Shown: positions 1-8,522 of the stretch, piece by piece
Numbering within the stretch: position 1 is the first letter of the stretch
Layout of the letters: each line of letters starts with the position of its first letter
Source of the DNA: Streptomyces collinus
GTDB taxonomy: Bacteria > Actinomycetota > Actinomycetes > Streptomycetales > Streptomycetaceae
Length of the DNA stretch: 64,000 nt
NCBI RefSeq assembly: GCF_031348265.1
Contig: NZ_CP133771.1
Span: 4,650,001 to 4,714,000, forward strand
Reading direction: 5' to 3'
The notes under the pieces: generated by a model
Seen by the model: the letters and a program-made list of their open reading frames with translations, nothing else
Told to the model about the DNA's origin: nothing
Databases searched by the model: none
Position numbers and translations under genes: made by a program

Positions 1-32
1 TGAACGGCTGAACACACAGCAATGGAGGCACG

Positions 33-1136
33 GTGGACCCAGTTGTCATCCCCATTCTCGTGGCGGCCCTCGTCATCGTCTTCCTGGTGGCCTCCACCGT
101 GCGGATCGTCCCGCAGGCCCGCCGCTACAACGTCGAGCGGTTCGGCCGGTACCGCCGGACGCTCCAGCCCGGCCTGAACCTGGTCCTGCCGGTGGCCGAC
201 CGCATCAACACCAAACTCGACGTGCGCGAGCAGGTCTACTCGTCCGACCCCCGGCCGGTGATCACCGAGGACAACCTCGTGGTGAACATCGACACCGTCC
301 TCTACTACCAGATCACGGACCCGCGGGCGGCGGCGTACGAGGTCGCCGACTACCTCCAGGCGATCGACCAGCTCACCGTGACCACGCTGCGCAACGTCAT
401 CGGCAGCATGGACCTGGAGGAGACGCTCACCTCGCGCGAGGAGATCAACTCCCGGCTGCGCGCCGTCCTCGACGACGCCACCGGCAAGTGGGGCATCCGC
501 GTCAACCGCGTCGAGATCAAGGCCATCGATCCACCGCACACCATCAAGGAGGCGATGGAGAAGCAGATGCGGGCGGAGCGGGACAAGCGGGCGGCCATCC
601 TGCACGCCGAAGGGGAGCGGCAAGCCAAGATCCTCACCGCGGAAGGCACCAAGCAGAAGGACATCCTGGAGGCGCAGGGCACGCAACAGGCCATGATCCT
701 GCGGGCGGACGGCGAGGCCAAGGCGGTGGAGCTCGTCTTCCAGGCCGTCCACCGCAACAACGCCGACCCCAAGATCCTGGCCTACAAGTACCTGGAGACG
801 CTCCCGCACCTGGCCAGGAGCGACAACAACACCTTCTGGGTCATCCCGGGGGAGCTGACCGAGGCGGTCCGGACCGTCACCCGGGCGTTCGGCGACGAGG
901 CGACGGCAGGCCCTCCCCGCCCCGCGCAACCCGAGGAAGCAGCCGACACCGACGAGGCGGCGCACCAGCCGCGGATCCCGCAGCTCGACGCGGGCTCGAC
1001 GGTTTCCCTCGACGCCGCCGCTGCCGCCGACGAGGCCGGAAAGCAGGCCGCCGCGGCGGTGAGCGACGCCAAGGCGGAGGCTGAGGCAGCGAAGTCACCG
1101 CAGGTGCCGCACCTGGGGCGGACGTCGGACGACTGA
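33..1136 (+). CDS. SPFH/band-7 (stomatin-like) membrane protein
   Basis: 367 residues. A hydrophobic N-terminal anchor (about residues 5-24) is followed by a band-7/SPFH domain (about 25-200). An Ala/Glu/Lys-rich helical stretch with repeated AEG motifs (about 195-240) is typical of stomatin/HflK-type scaffolds, and an acidic, Ala-rich, low-complexity tail ends the protein. Family members oligomerise on the inner face of the membrane and organise microdomains or proteases; nothing here identifies a partner. The GTG start has GGAGG four bases upstream, which fixes the start. No NfeD-type partner gene is visible next to it. Family assignment is confident, cellular role is not. Confidence 0.9.
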   Translation: MDPVVIPILVAALVIVFLVASTVRIVPQARRYNVERFGRYRRTLQPGLNLVLPVADRINTKLDVREQVYSSDPRPVITEDNLVVNIDTVLYYQITDPRAAAYEVADYLQAIDQLTVTTLRNVIGSMDLEETLTSREEINSRLRAVLDDATGKWGIRVNRVEIKAIDPPHTIKEAMEKQMRAERDKRAAILHAEGERQAKILTAEGTKQKDILEAQGTQQAMILRADGEAKAVELVFQAVHRNNADPKILAYKYLETLPHLARSDNNTFWVIPGELTEAVRTVTRAFGDEATAGPPRPAQPEEAADTDEAAHQPRIPQLDAGSTVSLDAAAAADEAGKQAAAAVSDAKAEAEAAKSPQVPHLGRTSDD

Positions 1137-1476
1137 ATCCGCCATCGGCTGCGGCCGGGGGTCTCCGCCCGGGTGGCGGGCCTCGATGGTGCGCCCTGTG
1201 CCCACGCGGACGCCGCTCCGGCAACCGCATCGGCGAACTGCTGCGCGCCGCCGTCCAGCAGCCCGACCACACGCCCAGACAACCACCCCCCACCACCGGC
1301 GGCCCACTGCCCGTGAGGGCCCCCTCACCACGGGCCGACGGCACCGGCGACCGCGCCCCGCGCGCCGCCACCGGGGAGGCGTCGGCCACGTAAGCCGCAC
1401 GCCCCTCGCCGCACCACAGCTCAGCACAGGCCCGTGACACGCAGGGCCGGCACCAGCCCGAAGGGAACAGCACGTC
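1137..1476. other. Intergenic stretch, no gene assigned
   Basis: About 340 bases of GC-rich DNA between the SPFH gene and the roadblock gene. Several frames are open but none has a convincing start with a ribosome-binding site or recognisable protein similarity. No clear terminator hairpin was found. Confidence 0.5.
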
Positions 1477-1851
1477 ATGGCGAACACCGAAACAGCGTTG
1501 AAGGAAGCCCTCTCATCGATCGAGGGCGCGACCGGCGCCGCGCTGGTCGACTACACCAGTGGAATGGCGCTGGGAACCGTCGGCGGCAGCAACAGCTTCG
1601 ACCTGAACGTGGCGGCCGCCGGCAACACCGACGTCGTCCGCGCCAAGCTGCGCACCATGGAACTCCTCGGCATCCAGGACGAGATCGAGGACATCCTCAT
1701 CACCCTGGGCACCCAGTACCACCTGATCCGACTGCTCAGGTCCCAGGGAGGCAACGGCCTCTTCCTCTACCTGGTACTGGACTCCGGACGCGCCAACCTG
1801 GCGATGGCCCGCCACCAGCTGAGGAGAATAGAGACCCAACTCGAAGTCTGA
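1477..1851 (+). CDS. Roadblock/LC7 domain protein
   Basis: 124 residues, the size of a single roadblock/LC7 domain. It opens with a helix (ALKEALSSIEGATGAALVDY), followed by alternating strands and helices including LLGIQDEIEDILITLGTQYH and a C-terminal helix. In actinomycetes such proteins usually act with small Ras-like GTPases or sensor kinases in conservon operons. Here it stands alone, with no MglA-like GTPase, kinase or DUF742 gene beside it, so its partner must be encoded elsewhere. ATG start with AAGGGA about 10 bases upstream. Confidence 0.8.
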   Translation: MANTETALKEALSSIEGATGAALVDYTSGMALGTVGGSNSFDLNVAAAGNTDVVRAKLRTMELLGIQDEIEDILITLGTQYHLIRLLRSQGGNGLFLYLVLDSGRANLAMARHQLRRIETQLEV

Positions 1852-1967
1852 GCGGGGGCTGCTCCCCGGCAACGGTGACGTCTGAGCCGGTAGATGCGCT
1901 GGATAGTTGCGGCCGTTTGTGTGACGGCTGTGACCAAGCCATGTTCATTGTGAACCGGGGGATCAGA

Positions 1968-3293
1968 GTGGCACCGCAAGCAGCACGTCATCGGCGTTCG
2001 TTGAAGCGTCGTCTCCTGGCCGGGGCTTCACTCGCTGCGGTGGCGGGGACAGCGGTCACCGCGACGATGGCGGTCAACGCCGAGGCGGCGTGGACGTCGG
2101 CATGGAACGTGTCGGCGTCCGGCTGGTTTGCCGCCGACTCGCCCCAGGTCTCCGTCGACCGCCAGGGCGACGCCCTGCTGGCCTGGACGGCCGGCGACCT
2201 GTCGACGACGTACTCCTACCAACGGGTCCAGACCAGGGTGAAGTTCGCGAACGGCACCACGGGGGCGATCCGCACCCTGTCACCCGACGGCGCCGCGGTG
2301 TCCTGGCCGGAGACCGCCTCCGACGACACCGGAGACTCGGCAGTGGTCTGGCAACAGGACAGCCAGGTCGTGGGGCGGAGGGTCGCGGCCTCCGGCAGCC
2401 TCGTCGGACCGCTGCAGAAGCTCTCCACGTCGGCGCCCGCGACCACCCCGGTCGTCGCCGTGACACCGGGCGGCACCGCGATGGCGGCGTGGACGGAGAT
2501 CCGCGACGGGAGCTGGTACGCGGTCGCCCGCCGCCTGGGGCTCGACGGCACGCTCGGCGCGGCCATCACCCTCGGCTCCGGCTCGGCAGAGAAGCCGGCC
2601 ATCGGTGTCGACCGGAGCGGCCGGTTCGTCGTCGCCTGGGCGCGCGGCTCGGACGTCGTGGCCAAGCGGATCACCTCGACGACCGTCTCCCCGACGAAGG
2701 TGCTCACCTCGCCGATCGCGTCGTACGGCGGCTTCGGCATGGTCCGTGCCGGTGTCGACCGGGACGGCGACGCGGTCATCAGCTACCGCTCCGGCGGTGG
2801 CTCCGTCGCACAGGTCTGGGCCTCGCGCTGGAGCCGCACCGGCACCCTGTCGGCCCCGCTGCGCATCTCGGCCGCCACGGACAACGTGGGCCTCCACCAC
2901 GCCCTCGCGACGGACCTCGACGGCGACTCGATGATCGTGTGGACCCGCTACACCAGCGGCAAGACCGAGTTGCTCGGCCGCCGGCTGTCCGCGGGCGGCA
3001 CCCGCGGCAGCGTCACGACCCTCGGCCCCGGCGACCGTCCCGACCTGGCCCTCGACGACGACGGCGACGGCATGGTCGTCTTCCACACGGTCGTTCCCAA
3101 GTCGACGCCCCCGTACAGCTACACGAAGGCCACTGCCCGCCTGATCAGCCGCTCGGGCACGTTCGGCACGGCGAGGACGCTCACGTCGGACGGCCGGGTC
3201 CCCCAGGTCGACGCCCGCCCGAGCTCCCTGTTCACGGTGATCTGGCAACAGGAGACCTACCCGTACACGATCAGGTCCGTCACCGGACCCTGA
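1968..3293 (+). CDS. Secreted protein, predicted beta-propeller, unknown function
   Basis: About 441 residues from the GTG at 1968, which sits six bases after a GGGGGA ribosome-binding site. An in-frame ATG at 1941 would add nine residues. The N-terminus is a signal peptide: an Arg/Lys-rich start (RRSLKRR), a hydrophobic Ala/Val core and a NAEA-like cleavage site. The mature part repeats units of about 50 residues containing D-x-D-G-D followed by strand residues ending in VW or VVF, which suggests a calcium-binding propeller. No catalytic motif is recognised. The reading frame stays open far upstream (to 1434), but that part overlaps the roadblock gene and is not real coding. Confidence 0.75.
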   Translation: MAPQAARHRRSLKRRLLAGASLAAVAGTAVTATMAVNAEAAWTSAWNVSASGWFAADSPQVSVDRQGDALLAWTAGDLSTTYSYQRVQTRVKFANGTTGAIRTLSPDGAAVSWPETASDDTGDSAVVWQQDSQVVGRRVAASGSLVGPLQKLSTSAPATTPVVAVTPGGTAMAAWTEIRDGSWYAVARRLGLDGTLGAAITLGSGSAEKPAIGVDRSGRFVVAWARGSDVVAKRITSTTVSPTKVLTSPIASYGGFGMVRAGVDRDGDAVISYRSGGGSVAQVWASRWSRTGTLSAPLRISAATDNVGLHHALATDLDGDSMIVWTRYTSGKTELLGRRLSAGGTRGSVTTLGPGDRPDLALDDDGDGMVVFHTVVPKSTPPYSYTKATARLISRSGTFGTARTLTSDGRVPQVDARPSSLFTVIWQQETYPYTIRSVTGP

Positions 3294-3360
3294 CCGGCCT
3301 CAACTCACTCCCGCCCTGCCCCGCTCGGCGGTTCCCCTCAGCACTCCGTGAAGGAGACAC

Positions 3361-4149
3361 ATGCGCAAGCGCGCTGCCCTTGCCGTCCTCACCGCCGTCG
3401 CCGCAGCGGCAGGCTTCGCCGTCCCTGGTGCCTACGCGGACGACAACGTGGGCGACATCCAGGTCGACAGCGTCGTCGTCAACGGCGGCAAGAACATCGT
3501 GGTCGACACGGCCGACAAGACGATCACGGTCTCGGTCACCGCCACCGACCCGTCGGGCATCTGGGACGCCGACTTCAACCTGTGGCGGGGCCCGGACGGC
3601 TCCGACCCCTACTACAGCGCCGAAGGCCTCATCGATCCCAACGAGAACACCACCCCGGCGGACTGTGTCGCCTCCAGCAGTACGACGTCGACCTGCTCGA
3701 AGACCTTCACCTTCGAACCGGACTGGTGGCTCACGAACGCCGACGCCGGCACCTGGAAGGTCCAGGCCCAGGTGTCGGCCAACGACGGCAGCTACACCGA
3801 CCGGTGGGCCTACACCACCACCCGCCTCCAGCGGCACTCCAAGCTGACCGTCAACGCGAGTCCCGAGCCGATCGCCAAGGGCAAGACGCTGACCATCACC
3901 GGCAAGCTCACCCGCGCCAACTGGGACACGCTCGACTACCGGGGCTACACCAACCAGCCGGTCAAGCTCCAGTTCCGCAAGGCCGGTGCCACGACCTACA
4001 CCACGGTCAAGACCGTGTACACCAACAGCACCGGCAACCTGACGACCACGGCCCTCGCCTCCGAAGACGGCTACTGGCGCTGGAACTTCGCAGGTACGAC
4101 CACCACCCCGGCCGTCCCGGCAACCGGCGACTTCGTGGACGTGCAGTAG
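3361..4149 (+). CDS. Secreted protein with Ig-like folds, unknown function
   Basis: 262 residues. ATG start with GAAGGAG just upstream. A classic signal peptide (MRKRAALAVLTAVAAAAG) ends near AYA-DD. The mature protein is rich in Thr, Ser and Trp and looks all-beta. An N-terminal strand-rich domain carries two Cys residues (around CVASSSTTSTC) that could pair. A C-terminal domain beginning KLTVNASPEPIAKGKTLTIT resembles the Ig-like or cell-surface folds of many Streptomyces extracellular proteins. It lies 67 bases after another secreted protein on the same strand, so co-transcription is possible. Function unknown. Confidence 0.8.
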   Translation: MRKRAALAVLTAVAAAAGFAVPGAYADDNVGDIQVDSVVVNGGKNIVVDTADKTITVSVTATDPSGIWDADFNLWRGPDGSDPYYSAEGLIDPNENTTPADCVASSSTTSTCSKTFTFEPDWWLTNADAGTWKVQAQVSANDGSYTDRWAYTTTRLQRHSKLTVNASPEPIAKGKTLTITGKLTRANWDTLDYRGYTNQPVKLQFRKAGATTYTTVKTVYTNSTGNLTTTALASEDGYWRWNFAGTTTTPAVPATGDFVDVQ

Positions 4150-4361
4150 CCCCAACGCTGCCGCGCTCGCACGGCGAGCACAAGCAGGTGAGCTCGGAGA
4201 CACCCCTCGACGGCGGCCCGACACCGCCAGGCCCCCTCACGGGCGGCCTGGTCTTCACCGCCTACGGCGCCGCACTGTTTGCCCTGTGGAAGCTCTGTTC
4301 ACCGAGCGGGACGCCTGAGTCGCGGACCAACGATCGACGGTCGGCGGCGACCCCCAACGGA

Positions 4362-4420
4362 CAAACCCCAGGTCTCTGACCTGGGGTTCTGTTGCGCGCT
4401 CTTGGCTTGGAAAGCGATGG
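4362..4420. repeat. Degenerate tRNA-Gly 3'-end scar (att-like site A)
   Basis: The terminator hairpin is followed by a decayed version of the tRNA-Gly 3' half: GCGCGCTCTTGGCTTGGAA is recognisable against GCGCTCTCAGCTTGGGAA of the intact tRNA, but the T-arm part is deleted. The bases AAGCGATGG after it match site B. This is the most distant copy from the tRNA and marks the probable outer edge of the accessory region. Confidence 0.6.
4364..4388. terminator. Hairpin of degenerate tRNA-Gly scar A
   Basis: An 11-bp perfect stem (AACCCCAGGTC / GACCTGGGGTT) with a TCT loop. The same hairpin core recurs beside every tRNA-Gly scar in the window and derives from the terminator of the tRNA gene at 30230-30300. 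It could also terminate the DinB gene on the minus strand. Confidence 0.7.
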
Positions 4421-4575
4421 GGCCAGCGGTGGTACGCCCGCCGCCTCCTTGAAGCGCAGGGCGAAGACGGCCCCGGTCATGGCCGCCGCGCGCGAGTTCG
4501 GTGAGCTGCCAGGGGTGGGACGGGGCGCCGTGCATCAGGCGGAGCGCCGGGGCCAGGCGCATGTGACCGGAAACG

Positions 4576-5151
4576 TCATATTCGGCGCGGTACGGCTCCA
4601 TCCTGCCAGCGGTAGAGGTCGCGCAGCAGGGAGATCTCGGCGCCGTGATGGATCAGCTCCCTGTTGACGTGCAGGACGATGCCCTCCATGGGAAACCGTT
4701 CCGGACCGACCGCGGGCGGGTTCTCCAGGTCTGAGTCCGAGAGTTCGCGGACCCCCGCGTTCCATCTCCCGTACATCTCGTCGAGCTGTTTCAGCGCCTC
4801 GTCGGCGGTCCCCGCGTAGGCGAACGTCCGGGAGTCGACGTCCTGGCCGCCGAAGTGCCATCCGACCCGATAGCCCATGCACGAGACGATGATGTGCGCC
4901 AGCCGCCAGGCGATCGTGGTCACCGGCGCCGGTGCCGGCACCGCGTCGGGCGACGCGGAGTCCATCGTCCACTGCCCCGAACCCGCCGACACCGGTGCGG
5001 CCGACGTGCCACGTGGGCGGATGCTCCAGCAGCCGCGCACCGGCTCCCAGAAGTACTCCTCATCGGCAAGACCGTGCAGCCGCGGCCGCAGGTTCTTGTG
5101 CCAGTGCCGGTCCAACTGGTCCGCGAGTCGCTCGCTTCTCGTCATTTCCAC
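4576..5151 (-). CDS. DinB-family protein
   Basis: 191 residues with the four-helix DinB/YfiT-like pattern. The first metal-ligand His is in AWRLAHI (middle), and the paired region is HVNRELIHHGAEISLLRDLY near the C-terminus. These three histidines bind a divalent metal in the family, many members of which are thiol-dependent transferases. The opening (RLADQLDRHWHKNLRPRL) is characteristic of actinobacterial members. Complete at both ends and apparently functional, although it sits at the edge of the accessory region. The substrate cannot be inferred. Confidence 0.8.
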   Translation of the reverse strand: MEMTRSERLADQLDRHWHKNLRPRLHGLADEEYFWEPVRGCWSIRPRGTSAAPVSAGSGQWTMDSASPDAVPAPAPVTTIAWRLAHIIVSCMGYRVGWHFGGQDVDSRTFAYAGTADEALKQLDEMYGRWNAGVRELSDSDLENPPAVGPERFPMEGIVLHVNRELIHHGAEISLLRDLYRWQDGAVPRRI

Positions 5152-5370
5152 ACACTACTGACGACGGAGACCTGGCTGCGACCCTCGCGGACGCCGTCGC
5201 CGGCCGTGTGCCGCGGGTCCGGTCCGCCCTGCCCCGCCGGGCGGATCCCACTCACCACTCCGCTTTCTCGGCTCAGTCCGGTTGGCGTGGTGACAGCACG
5301 CCCCCGCGGTCGCAAGTGCCTATCAAGCCGTAGGGAACTCCCGACAGTTCACGGAAGCCGGCCGACACGT

Positions 5371-5622
5371 GTGAACTCTCAAGTAATCTCACGGCTCGAC
5401 GGTGAGACCCCGGTCGGCTTCAACCACTTCGGATTCCACATCGAGGACACGACGGCCACCACCGAGGCCCTGCTGGCGGCCGGTACGCCGAAGCCGGCTG
5501 AACGTTTCACCGACCGCCCCTTCGCCGAGTACCGCGCCATGGATCCGGAGGGCAACTGGTTCGACCTCTCGGAGCACGGCTTCGGAGGCCCGCGGCCACC
5601 GTCGGACTCCACCGGCTCCTGA
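5371..5622 (+). pseudogene. VOC/glyoxalase-fold protein, C-terminal fragment
   Basis: The readable product contains VGFNHFGFHIEDTTATTEAL, then FAEYRAMDPEGNWFDLSEHG. This is the second beta-alpha-beta-beta-beta module of a vicinal-oxygen-chelate protein, with the closing metal-ligand region around the DPEGN turn. The first module is missing: upstream of about 5371 there is no matching sequence in any frame. A GTG at 5371 could start a product of about 83 residues, but half a VOC fold is unlikely to be active. Probably a remnant left by recombination. Confidence 0.6.
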
Positions 5623-5699
5623 ACCGCGACCCCTGGGTCTGCGAGTCCCATCGGTTCTGGACGACGAGGACTCCGACCCTGTGGGCCGCGAGGGCTCGC

Positions 5700-6317
5700 T
5701 CAGCGCTGGAAGGGCATCGTCCAGCAGTTGGACGTGGTCGGCTTGCCCTCCAGCCGGTCGGTGAGCCAGGAGATCGCCGCTGTCTGGTCGGTGATGAGGG
5801 GGGTGAGGTGGTTGGTGAGGATCCTGTCGCCGAGGTTGGGCAGGTCGACGGCCGCGTAGGTGACGTTGCCACCCTTGCGGCACCAGTCCACGGCCAGTCG
5901 GCGGGCCTGGGCGTGCGGAACGATGTCGTCCTGGACGCCGGTGGCGACACGGACGGGACCGGCCGGTTTGAGCGTCCCGATGCGCTGCTTGTCGAGGACG
6001 GCCTGGGCGCGTGGTTCCTCAGCGATGATCTCGGCGACGGACTTGCCGCTGTTCGTCCACGCCGCGCTCCGCGCGAAGCCGAAGCGGACGATGGCTTCGC
6101 CGACGCACATGGTCGACGTGTCGGCGAGGGCCTTGCGCCCGGCGTCGTTGAGGTTCGCCTCGCTGATGCCGCGCATGTCGGGGTAGGCCTGGGCGAAGCC
6201 GTTGATCGCCCAGCCCAGGGCAGCGGCCGCTGAACAGCGCGCCTGCTTCACGACGGTCGTAGCCCGGGGCCGCTCCAGCCACTCGGGGCCATCGAGCTCG
6301 CGCAACATGGCGGCCAC
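5700..6317 (-). pseudogene. Secretory lipase (LIP family), C-terminal half only
   Basis: The 205-residue product matches the C-terminal half of actinomycete secretory lipases of the alpha/beta-hydrolase LIP family. It has the strand and loop GPVRVATGVQDDIVPHAQAR carrying the catalytic-Asp region, and LTNHLTPLI carrying the catalytic His. The N-terminal half with signal peptide and the GxSxG nucleophile elbow is absent, and the sequence upstream of 6317 does not continue it. The gene was probably truncated at its 5' side by the rearrangements that shaped this region. Confidence 0.65.
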
Positions 6318-6456
6318 CCGTTCCGCTTTCTGCTTCGTCCCGCCCGGATCCCGGCCATCCGCAGCGGACCTCGCCGGCCCGACGTCACTCGGTCAGGGGC
6401 AGGAGCAGCCGGCGCAGGCACCTTTCCCCGCATCGGCGCGCTGTCGGCGCGCGGCC

Positions 6457-6903
6457 TCAGGTGAGGGAGGCGGCCAGACAGGCGAAGGCGGCCATGATGA
6501 CGGCGACGCGGACGTAGTGGAGGCGCCCCCAGCGGTTCAGCTGCTGCTTCCAGTCCTCGGGCCGGTTCTCGGGGGTCCACGTCTTGTTCCGGTTGTTGAT
6601 CGGGACGAGCAGCAGGAGCGACATGACGACGCTGAGGATCAGAAGCGCTCCGGCGGTGACGACGAGACCGGTGCCGTCGTGATGCCATCCGGCGACGGCC
6701 CAGACGCCGACGAGGACGAGTGAGCCGATGTACCAGACCGGCATCAGGGCGCCGAGCATCCGGCCTCCATGGGCATGGCCGAGTTGGCTGCTGTCCTCCG
6801 GGAGGGCGTCGAGGATCCGGTTCATGACGAAGGCGACGGAGAACTCCACCCCCACCATCACCCCGACGACCACGACGGTGACGACCTCGAGTGCGTTGAG
6901 CAT
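6457..6903 (-). CDS. DUF1772 membrane protein
   Basis: 148 residues with four predicted membrane helices: residues 5-25, a pair around 60-95, and one at the C-terminus. DUF1772/anthrone-oxygenase-like proteins are small four-helix membrane proteins often found beside TetR regulators. The conserved NN.....W..ENRPEDWK...NRWGRLHYVR region before the last helix is present. It is divergently transcribed from the TetR gene at 6995 across a 91-bp gap holding two near-identical palindromes, so it is very likely a TetR target. Confidence 0.85.
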   Translation of the reverse strand: MLNALEVVTVVVVGVMVGVEFSVAFVMNRILDALPEDSSQLGHAHGGRMLGALMPVWYIGSLVLVGVWAVAGWHHDGTGLVVTAGALLILSVVMSLLLLVPINNRNKTWTPENRPEDWKQQLNRWGRLHYVRVAVIMAAFACLAASLT

Positions 6904-6920
6904 GATGACCCCTCCTGGGA

Positions 6921-6935
6921 TCTAGCGCCGCTAGA
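6921..6935. promoter_or_regulatory. Palindromic operator 1 for the TetR/DUF1772 pair
   Basis: A 15-bp palindrome, TCTAGCGCCGCTAGA, lies 18 bases upstream of the DUF1772 start. It differs at one central base from the second palindrome at 6972-6986. Paired palindromes in a divergent TetR-target gap are typical autoregulatory operators. Confidence 0.8.
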
Positions 6936-6971
6936 TGTCGAGTCAACGCTAGCTCTGCTGCCGCTCGATTG

Positions 6972-6986
6972 TCTAGCGCTGCTAGA
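6972..6986. promoter_or_regulatory. Palindromic operator 2 for the TetR/DUF1772 pair
   Basis: TCTAGCGCTGCTAGA, a 15-bp palindrome ending eight bases before the tetR-like start codon. Its centre is 51 bp from that of operator 1, close to five helical turns, so two repressor dimers could sit on the same DNA face. Confidence 0.8.
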
Positions 6987-6994
6987 ATCGATTC

Positions 6995-7630
6995 ATGTCG
7001 GTACAGGAACGCAAGCAGCGGGAACGGGCAGAGCGCGAGCGCCTCATCGTGGCGACAGCCCGTGAACTCGCCGAACAGCAGGGCTGGGACGCGGTCACCA
7101 CCCGCCGGCTCGCCGAACGCATCGAATACAGCCAGCCCGTGCTCTACAGCCACTTCCGCGGCAAGCGCGAGATCATCGGCGCCGTCGCCCTCCAGGGCGC
7201 CACAGAGATGGCCGCAGTGATGCGGGCCGCGACCGCCGCCGTGGACGGCCCGCGCGAGCGGGTCGCCGCCCTCGCCCGCGCGTACCTCGACTTCGCCGAA
7301 CGCAACCCGGCGGTCTACGACGCCATCTTCCAGCTCGACGGCGGTCTGGCGTACGCACAGGAGGACACCCCGGAACCTCTCAAGGACGCCTTCGCCGCGC
7401 TGCTGGAGTGCCTCGGCGAGGTCGCCGGGGACGACGTCGACCCGGGGCTGTTCACCGAGGTGTTCTGGGCGTCCCTGCACGGGGTGGCGACCCTGACCCG
7501 GTCGGGACGGCTGCCACCGGAGTACACCGAACTGAGGGTGGAGCTGCTGGTGGACCGGCTCGCCATCGTCCTGGCCAATCAGCGCTTGCCTTGCCACACC
7601 AAGAGGTCGTCACCAGGACTCCGCGACTAG
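6995..7630 (+). CDS. TetR-family transcriptional regulator
   Basis: 211 residues. The N-terminal HTH (about residues 14-60) includes LIVATARELAEQQGWDAVTT, RRLAERIEYSQPVLYSHFRG and KREIIGAVAL, the canonical TetR signature. The ligand-binding C-terminal part contains AYLDFAERNPAVYDAIFQ, common in the TetR_C_33/WHG-like group. It is divergent from the DUF1772 gene and probably represses both through the palindromes at 6921 and 6972. The inducer is unknown. Confidence 0.9.
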   Translation: MSVQERKQRERAERERLIVATARELAEQQGWDAVTTRRLAERIEYSQPVLYSHFRGKREIIGAVALQGATEMAAVMRAATAAVDGPRERVAALARAYLDFAERNPAVYDAIFQLDGGLAYAQEDTPEPLKDAFAALLECLGEVAGDDVDPGLFTEVFWASLHGVATLTRSGRLPPEYTELRVELLVDRLAIVLANQRLPCHTKRSSPGLRD

Positions 7631-8018
7631 CAGCCTTATCGTGCATCACCCCCGCCAATGCCCGCACTGTCTCAACGGGCACTGCTTTTTCGACCTCTTC
7701 GCCTGGATGGCGAAGACAGTGATCCCGACCGGGTCCCGCTGGACCGCGACGGCGTCCACACCGTCATCTCGCGAGCCCTGAGTACGCCACGTCTCGAAGC
7801 CCATTGCTTCGAACAGTCTCAACGACTGGGGGCACTGCCTCCAGATCGTGCGGATGGCGGGAAAGCTTAGAAGCCGTCGCCATACCCATCACAGAGTCCG
7901 TCGATCGAACGGGCGTCTCGATCGGTTGATCGCGGGCCCCGCCCGGCATGAGAGCAGGGCTTGGCGGTACGGGGAGTTCGGGGGAGGGGACGGCCGCGCG
8001 CTGCTACGGTCGGGCGCC
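7631..8018. other. Non-coding or decayed stretch
   Basis: About 390 bases between the TetR gene and the acetyltransferase-like gene. Short open frames exist but none has a ribosome-binding site and recognisable product. No hairpin or repeat of note. Confidence 0.5.
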
Positions 8019-8522
8019 ATGAGCTGGCTTCCCGATGGCTTCGTCCACCCCGTACTGGTACCGCTGCCGGGCGGTGGTCATCACCTGCGGCCGATCCGGG
8101 AGGCGGACACCCCGCTCGACTATCCGGCTGTGATGGGTTCGCGCGAGCGGCTGTGGACGATTTTCGGCCCGGCCTGGGGCTGGCCCGCGGCCACCATGAC
8201 CTACGAGGCCGACCAGGCCGACCTGTTGCGACACGAGAAGGAGATCGCCGCACACCAGTCCTTCAACTACGCGCTGTTCGACGCGGCGGAGACAGCTCTG
8301 CTCGGCTGCGTCTACATCGACCCACCGGAGAAGGCCGGCGCCGACGGCGAGATCTCCTGGTGGGTGGTGGACGAGCTGGTGGGCAGCAAGGTCGAGCAAG
8401 CCCTCGACGCGCTGGTGCCGCAGTGGATCGCCGCCGACTGGCCGTTCGAGCAGCCGCGCTTCCTCGGCCGCGAGATCTCCTGGTCGGACTGGCTCGCCCT
8501 GCCGGAACATCCCGACGCGTAA
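8019..8522 (+). CDS. GNAT-like N-acetyltransferase-fold protein
   Basis: 167 residues from the ATG at 8019. It contains HHLRPIREADTPLDYPAVMG near the start, a central FNYALFDAAETALLGCVYID (the beta4 strand before the acetyl-CoA site), and an EISWWV strand. The Q/RxxGxG/A acetyl-CoA loop is poorly conserved (DELVGSKVEQAL), so acetyl-CoA binding is uncertain. Its 3' two-thirds is overlapped on the opposite strand by the read-through tail of the phosphatase gene ending at 8312, which suggests the two were brought together by a rearrangement. Confidence 0.7.
   Translation: MSWLPDGFVHPVLVPLPGGGHHLRPIREADTPLDYPAVMGSRERLWTIFGPAWGWPAATMTYEADQADLLRHEKEIAAHQSFNYALFDAAETALLGCVYIDPPEKAGADGEISWWVVDELVGSKVEQALDALVPQWIAADWPFEQPRFLGREISWSDWLALPEHPDA

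Noticed and set aside
1434..1967. Upstream extension of the secreted propeller gene
   Set aside because: It overlaps the roadblock gene in another frame and is Arg/His/Pro-rich, unlike real coding sequence. A signal peptide begins only after 1968.
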